NCBI GenBank assembly: GCA_030148485.1
Contig: JASBTJ010000053.1
Span: 1-64,000 of the forward strand
Reading direction: 5' to 3'
Length of the DNA stretch: 64,000 nt
DNA from: Gammaproteobacteria bacterium
GTDB lineage: Bacteria > Pseudomonadota > Gammaproteobacteria > Chromatiales > Chromatiaceae
The notes under the pieces were generated by a model, which was not told where the DNA came from, did no database searches, and saw nothing but the letters and a program-made list of their open reading frames with translations. The stretch's first letter is position 1; each line of letters begins with the position of its first letter. This document shows, piece after piece, positions 1-9,983 of this stretch. A program made the position numbers and the translations under genes.

Positions 1-1436
1 TCGGTGAAACTGTCGAGCATGCCCTCGATACGCTGCTCCATCTCGACGAAGCCCAGCGAACTGTTGTTGAACACCAGCAGTTTGACGGGGATGTTTTCCT
101 GCACCAGGGTGAGCAGATCACCCAGCAGCATGGTTAGTCCACCATCGCCGCATAAGGCGATCACCTGTCGTTTGGGGTAGGCCAGTGCAATGCCCAGTGC
201 CTGGGGGTAGGCATTTGCCATGGTGCCGTGCAGCAGACTGGTGAGAAAGCTGCGCTGGCCGTTGGCATGCAGATGGCGCAGCAGCCAGACCATGGGCGAG
301 CCGCCATCCGCAGTAAAGGCCGCGTCGTGATCCGCCAGCCTGTCCAGGGTCTGGGCGACGAATTGCGGGTGGATCAATGTCGGGTCCGGTTGGTCGCCAC
401 GCTCGGCCAGTTTGGCCAGGTCTTTCTCGAAGGTCGCGCGGACACGCTGCAGAAAATCGTCGTTGGTACGCTTGGTCAAACGTGGCAACAAGGCATCCAA
501 GGTGGTTGCCACGTCGCCCACCAGCGCCAGATACACCGGGGCGCGGCGCCCGATGCGACTGGCATCCTTGTCCAGTTGCACGATGCTCGCCTTTTGGGGA
601 TAGAACTGGGTATAGGCAAAGTCGGTCCCCAAACAGATCAGCAATTGTGTGTCGTTGACCGCATCGTAACCGGCGCGATTGCCGAGGATGCCGTTCATTC
701 CCACGTCGTTGGGGTTGTCGTAGGCCAGAAACTCCTTGGCGCGGGTGGTGTGTACCACGGGCGCGGACAGGCGTTCCGCCAGGGCCACAACCTGGGCGTG
801 GGCATCGCGGCAACCGATCCCGGCATACAAGGTGATTCGATCCGCGTCGTCGATCAGGTCGATCAGCCGGTCGAGTTCCTGGTCGTTCGGGCGGCACAGT
901 GGCATGGGGTGATGCGGCGACCAGGGCAGCGCGTCTTCGCAGTGCTGTTTGAACATGTCGCCACTGACGATGATAACCGCCACCCCGCCTTTGGTGAGCG
1001 CGGCCTGGCAGGCCGCGGCAGTAATACGCCGGGCTTGCTCGGGGTGGCTGATGGGCTCGCAAAACACGGCGGTCTGCTCATACAGCTTGCGCTGGTCCAC
1101 CTCCTGGGGAAACTGCAGACCCTGCTCGGCACGGTCTACGTTGCTTGCGATCATGATCACAGGCGCGCCGTTGCGATGGCTTTCGAAGACACCGTTCAGA
1201 AAATGCAGACTGCCGGGACCGGTGGTTCCGGCACAGGCACTCAATCGGCCGGTCAGGTATGACTCACCTCCGGCGGCCAAGGCCCCGACCTCCTCATGGC
1301 GCACATGCACCCAGGTCAGCTCCGATCGGCGAATGGCGTCGGTGAGATGATTGATGGTGTCTCCAACAATGCCGTAGCACCGCTGGGCACCGGCCTTGAC
1401 CAGTGTGTCGACAATCACTTCCGATACGGTTGGCAT
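1..1436 (-). CDS. Pyruvate oxidase / TPP-dependent enzyme (PoxB-like), partial
   Basis: Reads leftward off the window edge, so about 478 codons of an expected 570-580 are visible. The protein starts MPTVSEVIVDTLVKAG and has the three-part layout of TPP enzymes: a PYR domain with the HEEVGAL glutamate near residue 50, a central domain, and a PP domain. The PP domain carries the ThDP motif CGDGGLTM followed by the FNNSSLGF asparagines. The family (pyruvate:quinone oxidoreductase, acetolactate synthase) decarboxylates 2-oxo acids. The layout and the HFLNGVFESHRNGAPV segment fit the membrane-associated pyruvate oxidase branch best. The C-terminal part that would confirm quinone/lipid activation is outside the window. 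It lies 30 bp downstream of the GltB-like gene on the same strand, so cotranscription is likely. Confidence 0.8.
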   Translation of the reverse strand, partial: MPTVSEVIVDTLVKAGAQRCYGIVGDTINHLTDAIRRSELTWVHVRHEEVGALAAGGESYLTGRLSACAGTTGPGSLHFLNGVFESHRNGAPVIMIASNVDRAEQGLQFPQEVDQRKLYEQTAVFCEPISHPEQARRITAAACQAALTKGGVAVIIVSGDMFKQHCEDALPWSPHHPMPLCRPNDQELDRLIDLIDDADRITLYAGIGCRDAHAQVVALAERLSAPVVHTTRAKEFLAYDNPNDVGMNGILGNRAGYDAVNDTQLLICLGTDFAYTQFYPQKASIVQLDKDASRIGRRAPVYLALVGDVATTLDALLPRLTKRTNDDFLQRVRATFEKDLAKLAERGDQPDPTLIHPQFVAQTLDRLADHDAAFTADGGSPMVWLLRHLHANGQRSFLTSLLHGTMANAYPQALGIALAYPKRQVIALCGDGGLTMLLGDLLTLVQENIPVKLLVFNNSSLGFVEMEQRIEGMLDSFT

Positions 1437-1465
1437 GCTTGAAGCCTCTGGATGGACGCCTATGT

Positions 1466-3139
1466 TCAGCAGCGAAGCCGCGTGATGGCGTTATGGCCGC
1501 CATCCCAGGGCAGGCGTGGCGCAAAGTCGTCCGGGTCCGCGGCGCGCCACCACCAAGCGTAGGGCGTATCGTCCGGCGCGTCGAGCAGGGTGTTTTCCGC
1601 CAGGAAGTGCCAGATCCGGTCAAGGGGCGCGGACGCATTCGCGCTGATGCGATGATGCACGTGGTGCGGTTGCAGGTCCCTGGGATGTTCAAGACCGGCG
1701 GCACCCACCACGTCGGACAATGCGACCAGGGTGCGGGCGTGGAAATTTGCTGCGCGTTGGGCCTGCACATCCACCACCAGGCCGTGTTGGCGTCTGGGGT
1801 CCTGGGTGGTGATGCCGGTGGGACAGGTGCCGGTATGACAGCGCAGCGCCTGAATGCAGCCGATGGAAAACATGAACGCCCGCGCCGCATTGCACCAGTC
1901 GGCGCCAATCGCCAGACATTCCGCCAATCCGGCGGCTGAATACACCTTGCCGCTGGCTGCCAGGCGGATCTTGTCGCGCAGACCTGCGCCGACCAGGGCG
2001 TTGCGCACCACCAACAAGCCTTCCTTCAACGGCATGCCCACGTTGTTGGACAACTCCAGCGGCGCGGCACCGGTGCCCCCTTCGGCGCCATCCACCACGA
2101 TGAAGTCCAGCAGGACGCCGGTCTTGTGCATGGCCTTCATCAGTGCCATGACTTCGTGGACGTGTCCGACGCACAGCTTCACGCCGACCGGCTTGCCACC
2201 GGACAACTCACGTAGTCTTGCGGCGAATTGCAGCAGCTCGACCGGGGTATGGAATGCGCTGTGGGCGCGCGGCGAAACGCAGTCTTCGCCCGCTGGAACC
2301 TTGCGCGTTTCGGCAATCTCGGCAGTGACCTTGGCGCCGGGGAGCAGCCCCCCGTGTCCCGGTTTTGCGCCCTGACTGAGCTTGATCTCGATCATCTTCA
2401 CGCTGTCGCGGATCGCCTGCTCACGGAACAGCTGCGGCGAAAAGTTGCCGTCGTCGTCCCGGCAGCCGAAATACCCGGAGCCGATCTCCCAGACCAGATC
2501 GCCGCCGGGTTTCAAGTGATACGGGCTGATGCCACCTTCGCCGGTATCGTGATAAAAGCCGCCGATCCACGCGCCCTTGTTCAATGCCTCGATGGCCGCG
2601 GCGGACAGCGCGCCAAAGCTCATGGCGGAGATGTTGAGCACGGACACTTCATACGGGTGCTCGCACTGAGGACTGCCGACCCGCACGGTCGGTCTGGTGT
2701 CGGGGCTCGTTGCCGGCGTGATGGAATGGCTCAGCCAGCCGTATTCCGGCGAGTCCAGGTCCAGCTGGGTGCCGAACGGATGGGTGTCCGAGGTTTTCTC
2801 AGCGCGCGCATATACCAGCCGGCGCGCCTCGTAGCTGTAGGGTGTGCCTTCCTCATCGCCTTCCACGATGTAAGCGCGCAGATACGGGCGCAGCTCGTAA
2901 AAAAGCCAGCGTATCCGCGCCGCGACGGGATAGTTGCGGGTCAGGGTGTGCCGGGTCTGTACGGCGTCGTAGAGGCCCAGTGCCACCACCCCGAGGCTGA
3001 TCGCCAACGGGATTGTCCACAGCGGATTGTGGGTCGTCAGCCAGGCGAACAGCAGGCCGGCGAACAGCGCGCTCAGGGGTACGATGGCGCGTTTGAGGCC
3101 GTTGCTGCCCGAATAGGCCCGCCACAGGGAGCTGCGCAT
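1466..3139 (-). CDS. FMN-binding glutamate synthase-like protein
   Basis: 557-residue protein whose core (about residues 95-510) is the glutamate synthase FMN/Fe-S domain. Visible segments are NISAMSFGALSAAAIEAL, GEGGISPYHL, LSQGAKPGHGG and the glycine-rich FIVVDGAEGGTGAAP. The cysteine cluster CIQALRCHTGTCPTGITTQ matches the 3Fe-4S ligands of this family. Two hydrophobic helices near the N terminus suggest membrane anchoring, as in stand-alone GltB2-type proteins. The start chosen is MRSSLWRAY; a longer reading frame upstream lacks family similarity. There is no GltB amidotransferase domain, so true glutamate synthesis is not implied and the physiological substrate of this subgroup is unknown. 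It probably leads an operon with the PoxB-like gene. Confidence 0.82.
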   Translation of the reverse strand: MRSSLWRAYSGSNGLKRAIVPLSALFAGLLFAWLTTHNPLWTIPLAISLGVVALGLYDAVQTRHTLTRNYPVAARIRWLFYELRPYLRAYIVEGDEEGTPYSYEARRLVYARAEKTSDTHPFGTQLDLDSPEYGWLSHSITPATSPDTRPTVRVGSPQCEHPYEVSVLNISAMSFGALSAAAIEALNKGAWIGGFYHDTGEGGISPYHLKPGGDLVWEIGSGYFGCRDDDGNFSPQLFREQAIRDSVKMIEIKLSQGAKPGHGGLLPGAKVTAEIAETRKVPAGEDCVSPRAHSAFHTPVELLQFAARLRELSGGKPVGVKLCVGHVHEVMALMKAMHKTGVLLDFIVVDGAEGGTGAAPLELSNNVGMPLKEGLLVVRNALVGAGLRDKIRLAASGKVYSAAGLAECLAIGADWCNAARAFMFSIGCIQALRCHTGTCPTGITTQDPRRQHGLVVDVQAQRAANFHARTLVALSDVVGAAGLEHPRDLQPHHVHHRISANASAPLDRIWHFLAENTLLDAPDDTPYAWWWRAADPDDFAPRLPWDGGHNAITRLRC

Positions 3140-3249
3140 TGGCTGAGGTGTCCTGGATGATTCGGTGGGAAACGCGGTGACCGCCGATGCGGCGTGCCCA
3201 TGCGAACTAAGACACAAGATCGGTCGGATAAGTTTCGTGGTGACAGAGC

Positions 3250-4026
3250 CTACTGACGTCGATCGGACTGGTAACTGGCCAGGATGCGCTTTACATAAGC
3301 CTGGGTTTCGGGAAACGGTGGTATGCCCCCGTAGCGTTGCACGGCCAATTCACCCGCGTTGTAAGCCGCCAGCGAGAGCGCGATGTTCTGGTCGAAGGTG
3401 TCCATCAGCCAGCTCAGATACGCCATGCCACCGCGCAGGTTGTCGATGGGGTGCCAGATGTCGGTGACATGAAAGCGCTGTGCCGTGCGGGGGATCAGCT
3501 GCATCAGGCCGTGGGCATTGCGGTGGGACAGGGCACGGGCGTTGAAATTCGATTCCGCGGCAATCACGGATAGGACCAGCTTCGGGTCCAGTTGATATTC
3601 CGGCGCGAGCAGGGTCACCCAGGTGGTGATCTGCCTGCGGGTGGGATGCGAATGATCGTTGGGGATGCACAGCGGATCGCGACGGGCCGCCGTGCTGGGC
3701 AACAACTTCAGCAACCGCCCGGCGTAGACGTCACCCTTGCGCTGGGCGCGCAGCAACCACTCCTTGGCCAGGCCGTCGTCCTGCGCCACACCGCGTCCGT
3801 CCAGGTACATCCGCCCCAGGTGATACATGGATTCCGCATCGCCTTGCAGGGCAGCGATACAGTACAGCTGCCGCGCGCGCGCCAGATCGCGCGGTATGCC
3901 CTCAGCGTTTGCCAGGCGCGTGGCGAGGTCACGAAACTCCGCCGGCCGTTGCGGGGCGGCGAACGCCGATGCGCCAGTGGCAAAGGCGACGACGATTGCG
4001 AGGTGTCGGATCCAGCCGTGATCCAT
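3250..4026 (-). CDS. Lytic murein transglycosylase with SEL1-type N-terminal region
   Basis: 258 residues. A signal peptide (HLAIVVAFATGASAFA) is followed by a SEL1/TPR-like helical segment (AALQGDAESMYHLGRMYLDG, about residues 50-90). The C-terminal half is a family 1 SLT domain. It shows the catalytic glutamate in IAAESNFN, then HRNAHGLMQLIP and AYNAGELAVQRYGG, all signature positions of soluble lytic transglycosylases. It should cleave peptidoglycan glycan strands in the periplasm. The start is taken at MDHGWIRHL, giving a clean signal peptide. It stands alone between divergent intergenic gaps, and the combination of SEL1 and SLT is common in small gammaproteobacterial transglycosylases. 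Confidence 0.83.
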   Translation of the reverse strand: MDHGWIRHLAIVVAFATGASAFAAPQRPAEFRDLATRLANAEGIPRDLARARQLYCIAALQGDAESMYHLGRMYLDGRGVAQDDGLAKEWLLRAQRKGDVYAGRLLKLLPSTAARRDPLCIPNDHSHPTRRQITTWVTLLAPEYQLDPKLVLSVIAAESNFNARALSHRNAHGLMQLIPRTAQRFHVTDIWHPIDNLRGGMAYLSWLMDTFDQNIALSLAAYNAGELAVQRYGGIPPFPETQAYVKRILASYQSDRRQ

Positions 4027-4153
4027 GGTCCATCCCTGTCCGCTGACTGTGCTGCGCAAGCGGATGAATGCAAAGGTCGTTCCCGTTACAACTTTACCGA
4101 CAAATCAATCGCTTGTACCTGCCGGTGCTCGGCACTGTAAAATTCCCCGACGA

Positions 4154-4687
4154 TTATGCCGGCGGTTTTTCCTTTTGCGTGGCGGCGGTGGTCGGGGCTG
4201 TCGTACCGCCCGGGTTCTGTTCCACGGGGGCCGATGGCGCCACGCCGGCGTCGCCGGGCGGTTGGTCCGCGACGGTAGGCGCTTCAGACTTCGGTGCTTC
4301 GGTTTCGTCGCCCTGGCCGGTGGTGTCGTCGGCCGCGGTTTGCCCCGCGTCGGATGCGGATTCGTCTGAAAGGGCCGGGGATCGACTCAGCTCCAGTGGC
4401 TGGATCACCGGTTCGTCATGCTTGCACAAGGTGTGCGCGCCACTGGCCATGTGTTCGTAGAACGCCCGGTAGTCGTCGGTGAGCTTCTTGAACAACACCG
4501 CACTGCGTTCGAAGTGCTGCTCGACGGACTGCTCGTAGTCTTCCTGCTCCTGGCGCAAGGCGGCGAGGGTTTTGCCGCCGGTCTGACTACGCTGCATCAA
4601 CAGCATCAAGCCAACGCCGATCAGGACACCGACGGCAATGGCAACGGCAACGGCGCCGATCAGGATCGGCGTAAGGGCTTCGGTCAT
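4154..4687 (-). CDS. zapG: YhcB/ZapG family inner-membrane protein (DUF1043)
   Basis: 177 residues. One N-terminal transmembrane helix (LIGAVAVAIAVGVLIGVGLMLL) is followed by the conserved family segment with EQHFERSAVLFKKLTDDYR and FYEHMASGAHTLC, predicted to be coiled coil. The last 75 residues are a low-complexity acidic, proline- and threonine-rich tail. YhcB/ZapG in enterobacteria links cell division and envelope synthesis, and the family is essentially gammaproteobacterial, which helps place the host. The start is MTEALTPIL; the in-frame upstream extension lacks a signal and similarity. Confidence 0.8.
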   Translation of the reverse strand: MTEALTPILIGAVAVAIAVGVLIGVGLMLLMQRSQTGGKTLAALRQEQEDYEQSVEQHFERSAVLFKKLTDDYRAFYEHMASGAHTLCKHDEPVIQPLELSRSPALSDESASDAGQTAADDTTGQGDETEAPKSEAPTVADQPPGDAGVAPSAPVEQNPGGTTAPTTAATQKEKPPA

Positions 4688-4791
4688 GCGGAACTCCGGA
4701 CTGGGTCTTCCCTGGGACAGTGGCGGCCATCGTTGGCTGAGCCGGTTTGCGTGACTGCTACTGTATACCAAGATGAGGCGGCCCGGCTGCG

Positions 4792-5757
4792 TCAGTCGCA
4801 GTCGTTACACATACCGTGCACAAATTCCGCGAGTTTGTCGCTATCTGCAGCGAAACGGCGTATTCCTTCGGCCAGTTTCTCGGTTGCCATGGCGTCATCG
4901 TTGATTGCCCAACGGAACGCGGACTGGTTGAAGTGGATGGTGTCGCCAGGACCCTGGGGCGTATTCGGGTCCAGCTTGCGCACCAGAGGCGCATCGCTGC
5001 CGGCCAGTTCCTTCATCAGCGCCGGCGAAATGGTCAGCAGGTCGCAACCGGCCAGTTCGCGGATCTGGTCGGCGTTGCGGAAGCTGGCGCCCATCACCTG
5101 GGTGGAAAACCCCTGGTGTTTGAAGTACCCGTAGATGGCGGTCACCGATTTCACGCCGGGGTCTTCCGCCGGCGCGTAACCCGCCACCCCTTCGTGGGCC
5201 TTGTACCAGTCGGTGATTCGTCCGACGAACGGCGAGATCAGGGTGACGCCGGCGTCACCGCAGGCCACCGCCTGCGCAAAGTGGAACAACAGCGTGAGGT
5301 TGCAATGGATCCCACGCTTTTCCAGCTCGGTGGCGGCGGCGATGCCTTCCCAGGTGCTGGCGATCTTGATCAGCACACGTTCCTTGTCGACGCCGTTGTC
5401 GGCATACAGTTGGATCAACTCCTCGGCACGGGCGATGGTGGCATCACGATCAAAAGAAAGGCGGGCGTCCACCTCGGTGGACACCCGCCCCGGGACGATC
5501 TTGAGGATCTCGGTGCCGAAGTTGACCGCCAACTTCTTCATGGTGGCGGCGGTACGCGCCTCAGCGGATTGCACCTGCTTTCGCCCGTAGGCGATAGCCG
5601 ATTCCACCAACGCCTTGTACTCAGGTTGCTGCGCAGCCTTCAACAGCAACGACGGGTTGGTGGTGGCGTCGGTGGGGACCTGGGCGCGGATGGCGTCGAT
5701 ATCGCCGGTGTCAGCGACAACGGTGGTCATCTGGCGAAGTTGGTCTAACTGATTCAT
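4792..5757 (-). CDS. tal: Transaldolase
   Basis: 321 residues, matching the TalB length (about 317). Transfers dihydroxyacetone units in the non-oxidative pentose phosphate pathway. Visible signatures are the N-terminal [25 protein letters not shown] and the Schiff-base lysine in [13 protein letters not shown] (near residue 135). Also present are [30 protein letters not shown] and [16 protein letters not shown]. The start [11 protein letters not shown] is the usual family start. It is a single-gene unit with a 236-bp gap before the divergent mtgA, in which no further gene is visible. Confidence 0.93.
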   Translation of the reverse strand: MNQLDQLRQMTTVVADTGDIDAIRAQVPTDATTNPSLLLKAAQQPEYKALVESAIAYGRKQVQSAEARTAATMKKLAVNFGTEILKIVPGRVSTEVDARLSFDRDATIARAEELIQLYADNGVDKERVLIKIASTWEGIAAATELEKRGIHCNLTLLFHFAQAVACGDAGVTLISPFVGRITDWYKAHEGVAGYAPAEDPGVKSVTAIYGYFKHQGFSTQVMGASFRNADQIRELAGCDLLTISPALMKELAGSDAPLVRKLDPNTPQGPGDTIHFNQSAFRWAINDDAMATEKLAEGIRRFAADSDKLAEFVHGMCNDCD

Positions 5758-5993
5758 GGCGATCCCTATCCGTTGTGGTTGAGTAGTCAGTTTGGCACGC
5801 GACACAGGCCAGAGCCCACACCTGCCTGTCCGAACGGACCTGATCGAACCGCAGCAAGTTCCACGGTGACGATACGTCCTTGTCCTGCGTTGTCCGCTGC
5901 TTCGTGAAACAATTCAGCTTCAGAGGACCCTGGACCCATCGCGCGGTCGGTCGCACGTCCGGGGCAAGGCATATCGGCAATCAGGTGGAGATC

Positions 5994-6698
5994 ATGGCCG
6001 GCAGTCTGTTCAAACGCCTGTGGCGACGTGCGCTGCAACTGGCCGCCCTGGTCTTGCTCGCACCGGTGCTGGCGATCCTGGTGCTGCGATGGGTCGATCC
6101 GCCGACGTCGTCGGTCATCGTACAGGCCCGCGTCGATGCACTGCTCAACGGCCATGATTGGTCCTACGTGCGCCAGCAGTGGACGTCACTGGACACCATG
6201 GCCCCGTCACTGCAGCTGGCGGCCATCGCCGCCGAGGACCAGCGCTTTGCCGAACACTGGGGATTCGATCTCGATGCCATCGCCGATGCGCTGGAGAGTC
6301 GTGCCCGCGGCGGCCGCTTGCGTGGAGCCAGTACCATCACCCAGCAGGTGGCGAAGAATCTGTTCCTGTCACACAGCCGAAACTGGCTACGTAAAAGCGC
6401 GGAGGCGTATCTCACCGGCTGGATCGAGCTACTGTGGCCGAAACGCCGGACACTGGAGGTGTATCTGAACATCGCCCAGTTCAGCGCCCGGGACTATGGC
6501 GTGCTGGCCGCAAGCCGCTCCTTGTTCGGGGTGACACCGGCCACGATCACGGAGCACCAGGCCGCATTGTTGGCAGCGGCGTTGCCCGACCCGGACGATC
6601 GCCGTCCGGACCGTCCCAGCGCCTATTTGTCGAGCCGAGCCCAGTGGATTCAACGGCAGATGCACCAGCTCGGCTACGCTTACTTACAGCAACTTTGA
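5994..6698 (+). CDS. mtgA: Monofunctional biosynthetic peptidoglycan transglycosylase
   Basis: 234 residues. A single N-terminal transmembrane segment (LQLAALVLLAPVLAILVL) is followed by a glycosyltransferase family 51 domain. It has the hallmark motifs AAEDQRFAEHWGFD (with the catalytic glutamate), RGASTITQQVAKNLFLS and KRRTLEVYLNIAQF. It polymerises lipid II without a transpeptidase domain, as MtgA does. A GGTGGAG ribosome-binding site sits eight bases before the chosen ATG; the longer upstream reading frame has none. Confidence 0.92.
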   Translation: MAGSLFKRLWRRALQLAALVLLAPVLAILVLRWVDPPTSSVIVQARVDALLNGHDWSYVRQQWTSLDTMAPSLQLAAIAAEDQRFAEHWGFDLDAIADALESRARGGRLRGASTITQQVAKNLFLSHSRNWLRKSAEAYLTGWIELLWPKRRTLEVYLNIAQFSARDYGVLAASRSLFGVTPATITEHQAALLAAALPDPDDRRPDRPSAYLSSRAQWIQRQMHQLGYAYLQQL

Positions 6699-6790
6699 CC
6701 GCCACGGCGGAATTTCCCGGGGCCCTGTCGCATCTAGCCGGATGAACGCAGCCAACAGGATCGGCATGCCGGTCGATCCGGGAGATCGCA

Positions 6791-8167
6791 ATGAAGCGTC
6801 GAATCCGCTACTGGGTGTCCGCCGTGGTGGCAGGCGCGGGGATTTGCGCCACACCGCTCGCCGCACAAACCCTGACCGTGGATCATCAGCAGGTCGCGCA
6901 GTGGAACGGGTTCGCCGATGCGCTGCGCGCAATCCACGAACAACGACTGGCCCGCGGCGATGTGGTCACCAGCGAGGAATCCGGCGGTTACGCCAATCAT
7001 CCGGATTTTTACCGCGAGGTCAGTTACCGCGACAAACACAGTGGCAAGCTGCTGAGCCGCATCCGTTGGGAGCGGACGCACCCGGATCGGGTTCACAGCA
7101 TCGAGGTCTACGAGTATGACGACCGTGGCCGGGTGGCCCGTGATTACGCAGCGGTCTATCTGCCCAAGTATCGCAATGCACCGATTCAGACCTTGGTGAA
7201 CCTGCATCATCACGAAGACGGGCTGCATGCCTACCGACAGTTCGACGCTTCCGGTGTACGCATCTACGAGCAGTGCAAGGGCGAGTTCTTCGGCGAGCCT
7301 GTGATGGTCAGCCTGGACGAAGACGAACTGCCGCTACACGCCGGCGTGGTGCCTGACGACGTCGGCGACGCCCTGTATGCATCCTGCTTCGAGCAGATCC
7401 CCGGATCGGCCGACCCGTATCTGGCGGCCCTGCAAACCGGGCTGCCCAACGAACGCGACAATGATGCGCGCACCCGCATCGAGTCCGACATCGAACTGCT
7501 GAGTGGTCTGATCGGGATCACGCCGGACGAACCGCAATGGTATCTCGACCGTGGCCGGGCGTACTTTCAACTGCACGCCTTCGATGCCGCCGTTTCCGAC
7601 CTGTCCAAGGCGCTGAGCCTGAACCCCGAGCTGGACGAGGCCTGGTTCTGGCGGGGCATGGCACGCGGTCGGGCCGGCGAGATCCGCGACGGCATCGCCG
7701 ACCTGTCCCATTTCATCGAGCGTCATCCGGACGACTCCAGGGCCTACACCAAGCGCGGTGTGCGTCACATATGGGCCGGGGATTTCGCCAATGCCCAGTC
7801 GGATCTGGAAACCGCCGTGAGGTTGGACGACAGCAATGCCGAAGCCCACGACGATCTGGGTGTGCTGTATGCCCAACAGCAACGCCTCGGGGCTGCCGAG
7901 CGCCATTTTCTCAGCGCCATCGCCCACGACCCGACCTATCAGAAGGCCTATCACAACCTGGCGATGGTCGAGCATCTGGCGGGCAATCATCCGGCTGCAC
8001 TGCAGTGGGTCGATCAAGCCTTGCAATTGGCGCCGAGTTCCCGAAACGCATTGTTGCTCAAGGCCGCCATCCTGCAGGCGCTGGGTCGTCGTGACGAAGC
8101 CTTGGCCATCAGCGAGGAGGCGCAATTCCTGCCGGAAGGCAACTGGTCGGAACGTTTCCCGCAGTAG
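6791..8167 (+). CDS. Secreted tetratricopeptide-repeat protein
   Basis: 458 residues with a cleavable signal peptide (MKRRIRYWVSAVVAGAGICATPLAAQ). Residues 25-220 are a mixed domain I do not recognise. Residues 245-445 hold at least five TPR units, for example AYFQLHAFDAAVSDLSKALSLNPEL and HFLSAIAHDPTYQKAYHNLAMVEHLAG. TPR domains mediate protein-protein contacts; the partner is unknown. A GGGAGA ribosome-binding site precedes the ATG. It is followed 62 bp later by the HDOD gene on the same strand. Confidence 0.72.
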   Translation: MKRRIRYWVSAVVAGAGICATPLAAQTLTVDHQQVAQWNGFADALRAIHEQRLARGDVVTSEESGGYANHPDFYREVSYRDKHSGKLLSRIRWERTHPDRVHSIEVYEYDDRGRVARDYAAVYLPKYRNAPIQTLVNLHHHEDGLHAYRQFDASGVRIYEQCKGEFFGEPVMVSLDEDELPLHAGVVPDDVGDALYASCFEQIPGSADPYLAALQTGLPNERDNDARTRIESDIELLSGLIGITPDEPQWYLDRGRAYFQLHAFDAAVSDLSKALSLNPELDEAWFWRGMARGRAGEIRDGIADLSHFIERHPDDSRAYTKRGVRHIWAGDFANAQSDLETAVRLDDSNAEAHDDLGVLYAQQQRLGAAERHFLSAIAHDPTYQKAYHNLAMVEHLAGNHPAALQWVDQALQLAPSSRNALLLKAAILQALGRRDEALAISEEAQFLPEGNWSERFPQ

Positions 8168-8229
8168 ATACGGCATGTGGCTGGTGGTCTGACGCTAAAT
8201 ATTCGCCCTTTTCGGTCGCTGAGGACCCC

Positions 8230-9513
8230 ATGGATCAAGGTGGACAAGCGGCAGGTATCATGGGGCTTTTCGGCAAACGCAAATTTCCCGACGATGGGGA
8301 ACCGCAGGTTCCCAGCGCGGAAGACATAAAAAAGCTGGTTCCGTTTGCGAAACTCAATCCCAAACAGCTTCACCAGGTAGCCGAGGCCGCGCTATTCGAG
8401 CGCATCCCCGGCGGCCCGATCAATACCGGCGATCCGGAAGGGCTGGTGTTCTTGCATCGGGGCCGTGCCGCGGTGGAAACCCAAGGTCAGCCCCGCCAAT
8501 TGTTGTCCAGTGACCTTCCCGCCAGCGAGTTCGCCTTGCCGCGGGGTCGCGGCCTCCGTGTGCACGCGCTCACGCCCTGTACCTTGCTGAAGATCCCGTC
8601 CCGCTTTCTGGTGCTGGCCGGCGGCAAGCTGGCCCCGAAACATCCCATCGATTGGCGGGAATCCGATACTGGCGAACAGCCACTGCTGAACTTCTATTAC
8701 GACATCAAGAACGGCAACTGCGAGTTGCCCAGCATGCCCGATCTGGCAACGCGCATCGGCAAGGTGATCGACGATCCGAGCACGGCCAGCGAGCGCATCG
8801 CCCGGGTCATCCAAAGCGATCCGGCCTTGGCGACGCGGGTGATGAGCGTCGTCAACAGTGCTTCATACAACACCGGCCAGCCGATCCAGAATCTGTCTCA
8901 GGCGGTCTCGCGCCTGGGGCGCGAACATATCCGCAATCTGGTGTTCAGCTTCATCGTCAAAGGCATGTTCAGGACCGATTGCACGAAGTTGAAAAAGCGC
9001 ATGGCGGCGCTTTGGGCGCATAGCTGTCACGTCGGCGCCATCGCGGCAATTCTCGCCAAACACACCCCGGGCCTCGACCCGGAACGGGCCCTGCTGGCCG
9101 GCTTGGTCCACGATGTCGGCATCATTCCCATACTCGATCGCGCCCGGGAGCACCCGGAGGTGCTGGACGATCCGGAGGTTCTGGACCGGCTGATCGATCA
9201 ACTGCGCGACGAGATCGGCGTACAAACCATGCGTCACTGGGGATTCGACCAGCAATTCATCGATATCGCGGCCCGTGCCGAAGACTGGCAACGCCCCGGT
9301 GACGCCATACCCGATTACGTGGATGTGGTCATCCTGGCGCAACTGCACGCCTACATCGGGACATCACGGATGGCCGAATTACCCCGGATCGACGAGGTAC
9401 CTGCGTTCCGTAAACTCGCCGGCGGCACCCTCACGCCACGGGGTTCGATGATGATCATCGACAACGCCAGCCGTGAAATCGAGGAACTTCGACGCCTGCT
9501 GTCTGCGGGTTAG
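8230..9513 (+). CDS. HDOD-domain regulatory protein
   Basis: 427 residues. The N-terminal 140 residues have a cyclic-nucleotide-binding-like sandwich profile. Residues about 150-350 form an HDOD domain, with LPSMPDLATRIGKVIDDP, IQSDPALATRVMSVVNSASYNTGQPIQNLSQAVSRLG and a degenerate HD site in LLAGLVHDVGIIPIL. HDOD proteins are usually non-catalytic regulators of signalling, motility or virulence. GAGGA precedes the start. The stop lies 5 bp from the convergent universal stress protein gene. Confidence 0.8.
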   Translation: MDQGGQAAGIMGLFGKRKFPDDGEPQVPSAEDIKKLVPFAKLNPKQLHQVAEAALFERIPGGPINTGDPEGLVFLHRGRAAVETQGQPRQLLSSDLPASEFALPRGRGLRVHALTPCTLLKIPSRFLVLAGGKLAPKHPIDWRESDTGEQPLLNFYYDIKNGNCELPSMPDLATRIGKVIDDPSTASERIARVIQSDPALATRVMSVVNSASYNTGQPIQNLSQAVSRLGREHIRNLVFSFIVKGMFRTDCTKLKKRMAALWAHSCHVGAIAAILAKHTPGLDPERALLAGLVHDVGIIPILDRAREHPEVLDDPEVLDRLIDQLRDEIGVQTMRHWGFDQQFIDIAARAEDWQRPGDAIPDYVDVVILAQLHAYIGTSRMAELPRIDEVPAFRKLAGGTLTPRGSMMIIDNASREIEELRRLLSAG

Positions 9514-9518
9514 GGGCG

Positions 9519-9962
9519 CTAATCCCCGTCCTTTACCCGGATCGCCAACACATCGCAGCCGGCCAGGTGCAACACGCCGTTGGCTGTCGAACCAAGCAGC
9601 AACTGCAGCCCATGGCGCCCGTGACTGCCCACCAGGATCAGGTCCACCTCCAGTTCCTCGGCCAGTCGGGTGATGCCGTGTTTGGGCACCCCCAACTCGG
9701 CTCGCCAGTCCACGTCGGGTAGCGCCAAGCCTGCCACCAGGGACGCGAGTCGGCCCTTAGCCTTGTCCAGCAGGAGGGCATCCATCTGCAGGTCGTCGGG
9801 TAACGGGACCTCGCCGCCATAGGCGGCGGGCATGTAGTCGACGATATGGGCCAGGGTCAGGCGGGCGTCGAAAACGCTCGCCATGGACACGGCGTGGTCG
9901 ATCAAGCGTTCCTGGTCATCACCAAAATCCAGAGCCAGCAACAGGTGTTTGTAGATTGCCAT
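9519..9962 (-). CDS. Universal stress protein (UspA family)
   Basis: 147 residues, a single Usp domain. The N-terminal strand is YKHLLLALDFGDD. The C-terminal nucleotide-binding signature is VGSHGRHGLQLLLGSTANGVLHLAGCDVLAIR, i.e. the G-2x-G-9x-G(S/T) motif of ATP-binding UspA-like proteins. It is likely a cytoplasmic stress-response protein. It lies 21 bp downstream of the exporter permease on the same strand, so it may be transcribed with that operon. Confidence 0.9.
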   Translation of the reverse strand: MAIYKHLLLALDFGDDQERLIDHAVSMASVFDARLTLAHIVDYMPAAYGGEVPLPDDLQMDALLLDKAKGRLASLVAGLALPDVDWRAELGVPKHGITRLAEELEVDLILVGSHGRHGLQLLLGSTANGVLHLAGCDVLAIRVKDGD

Positions 9963-9983
9963 CCAGATCCTCCTGAGTCGGGG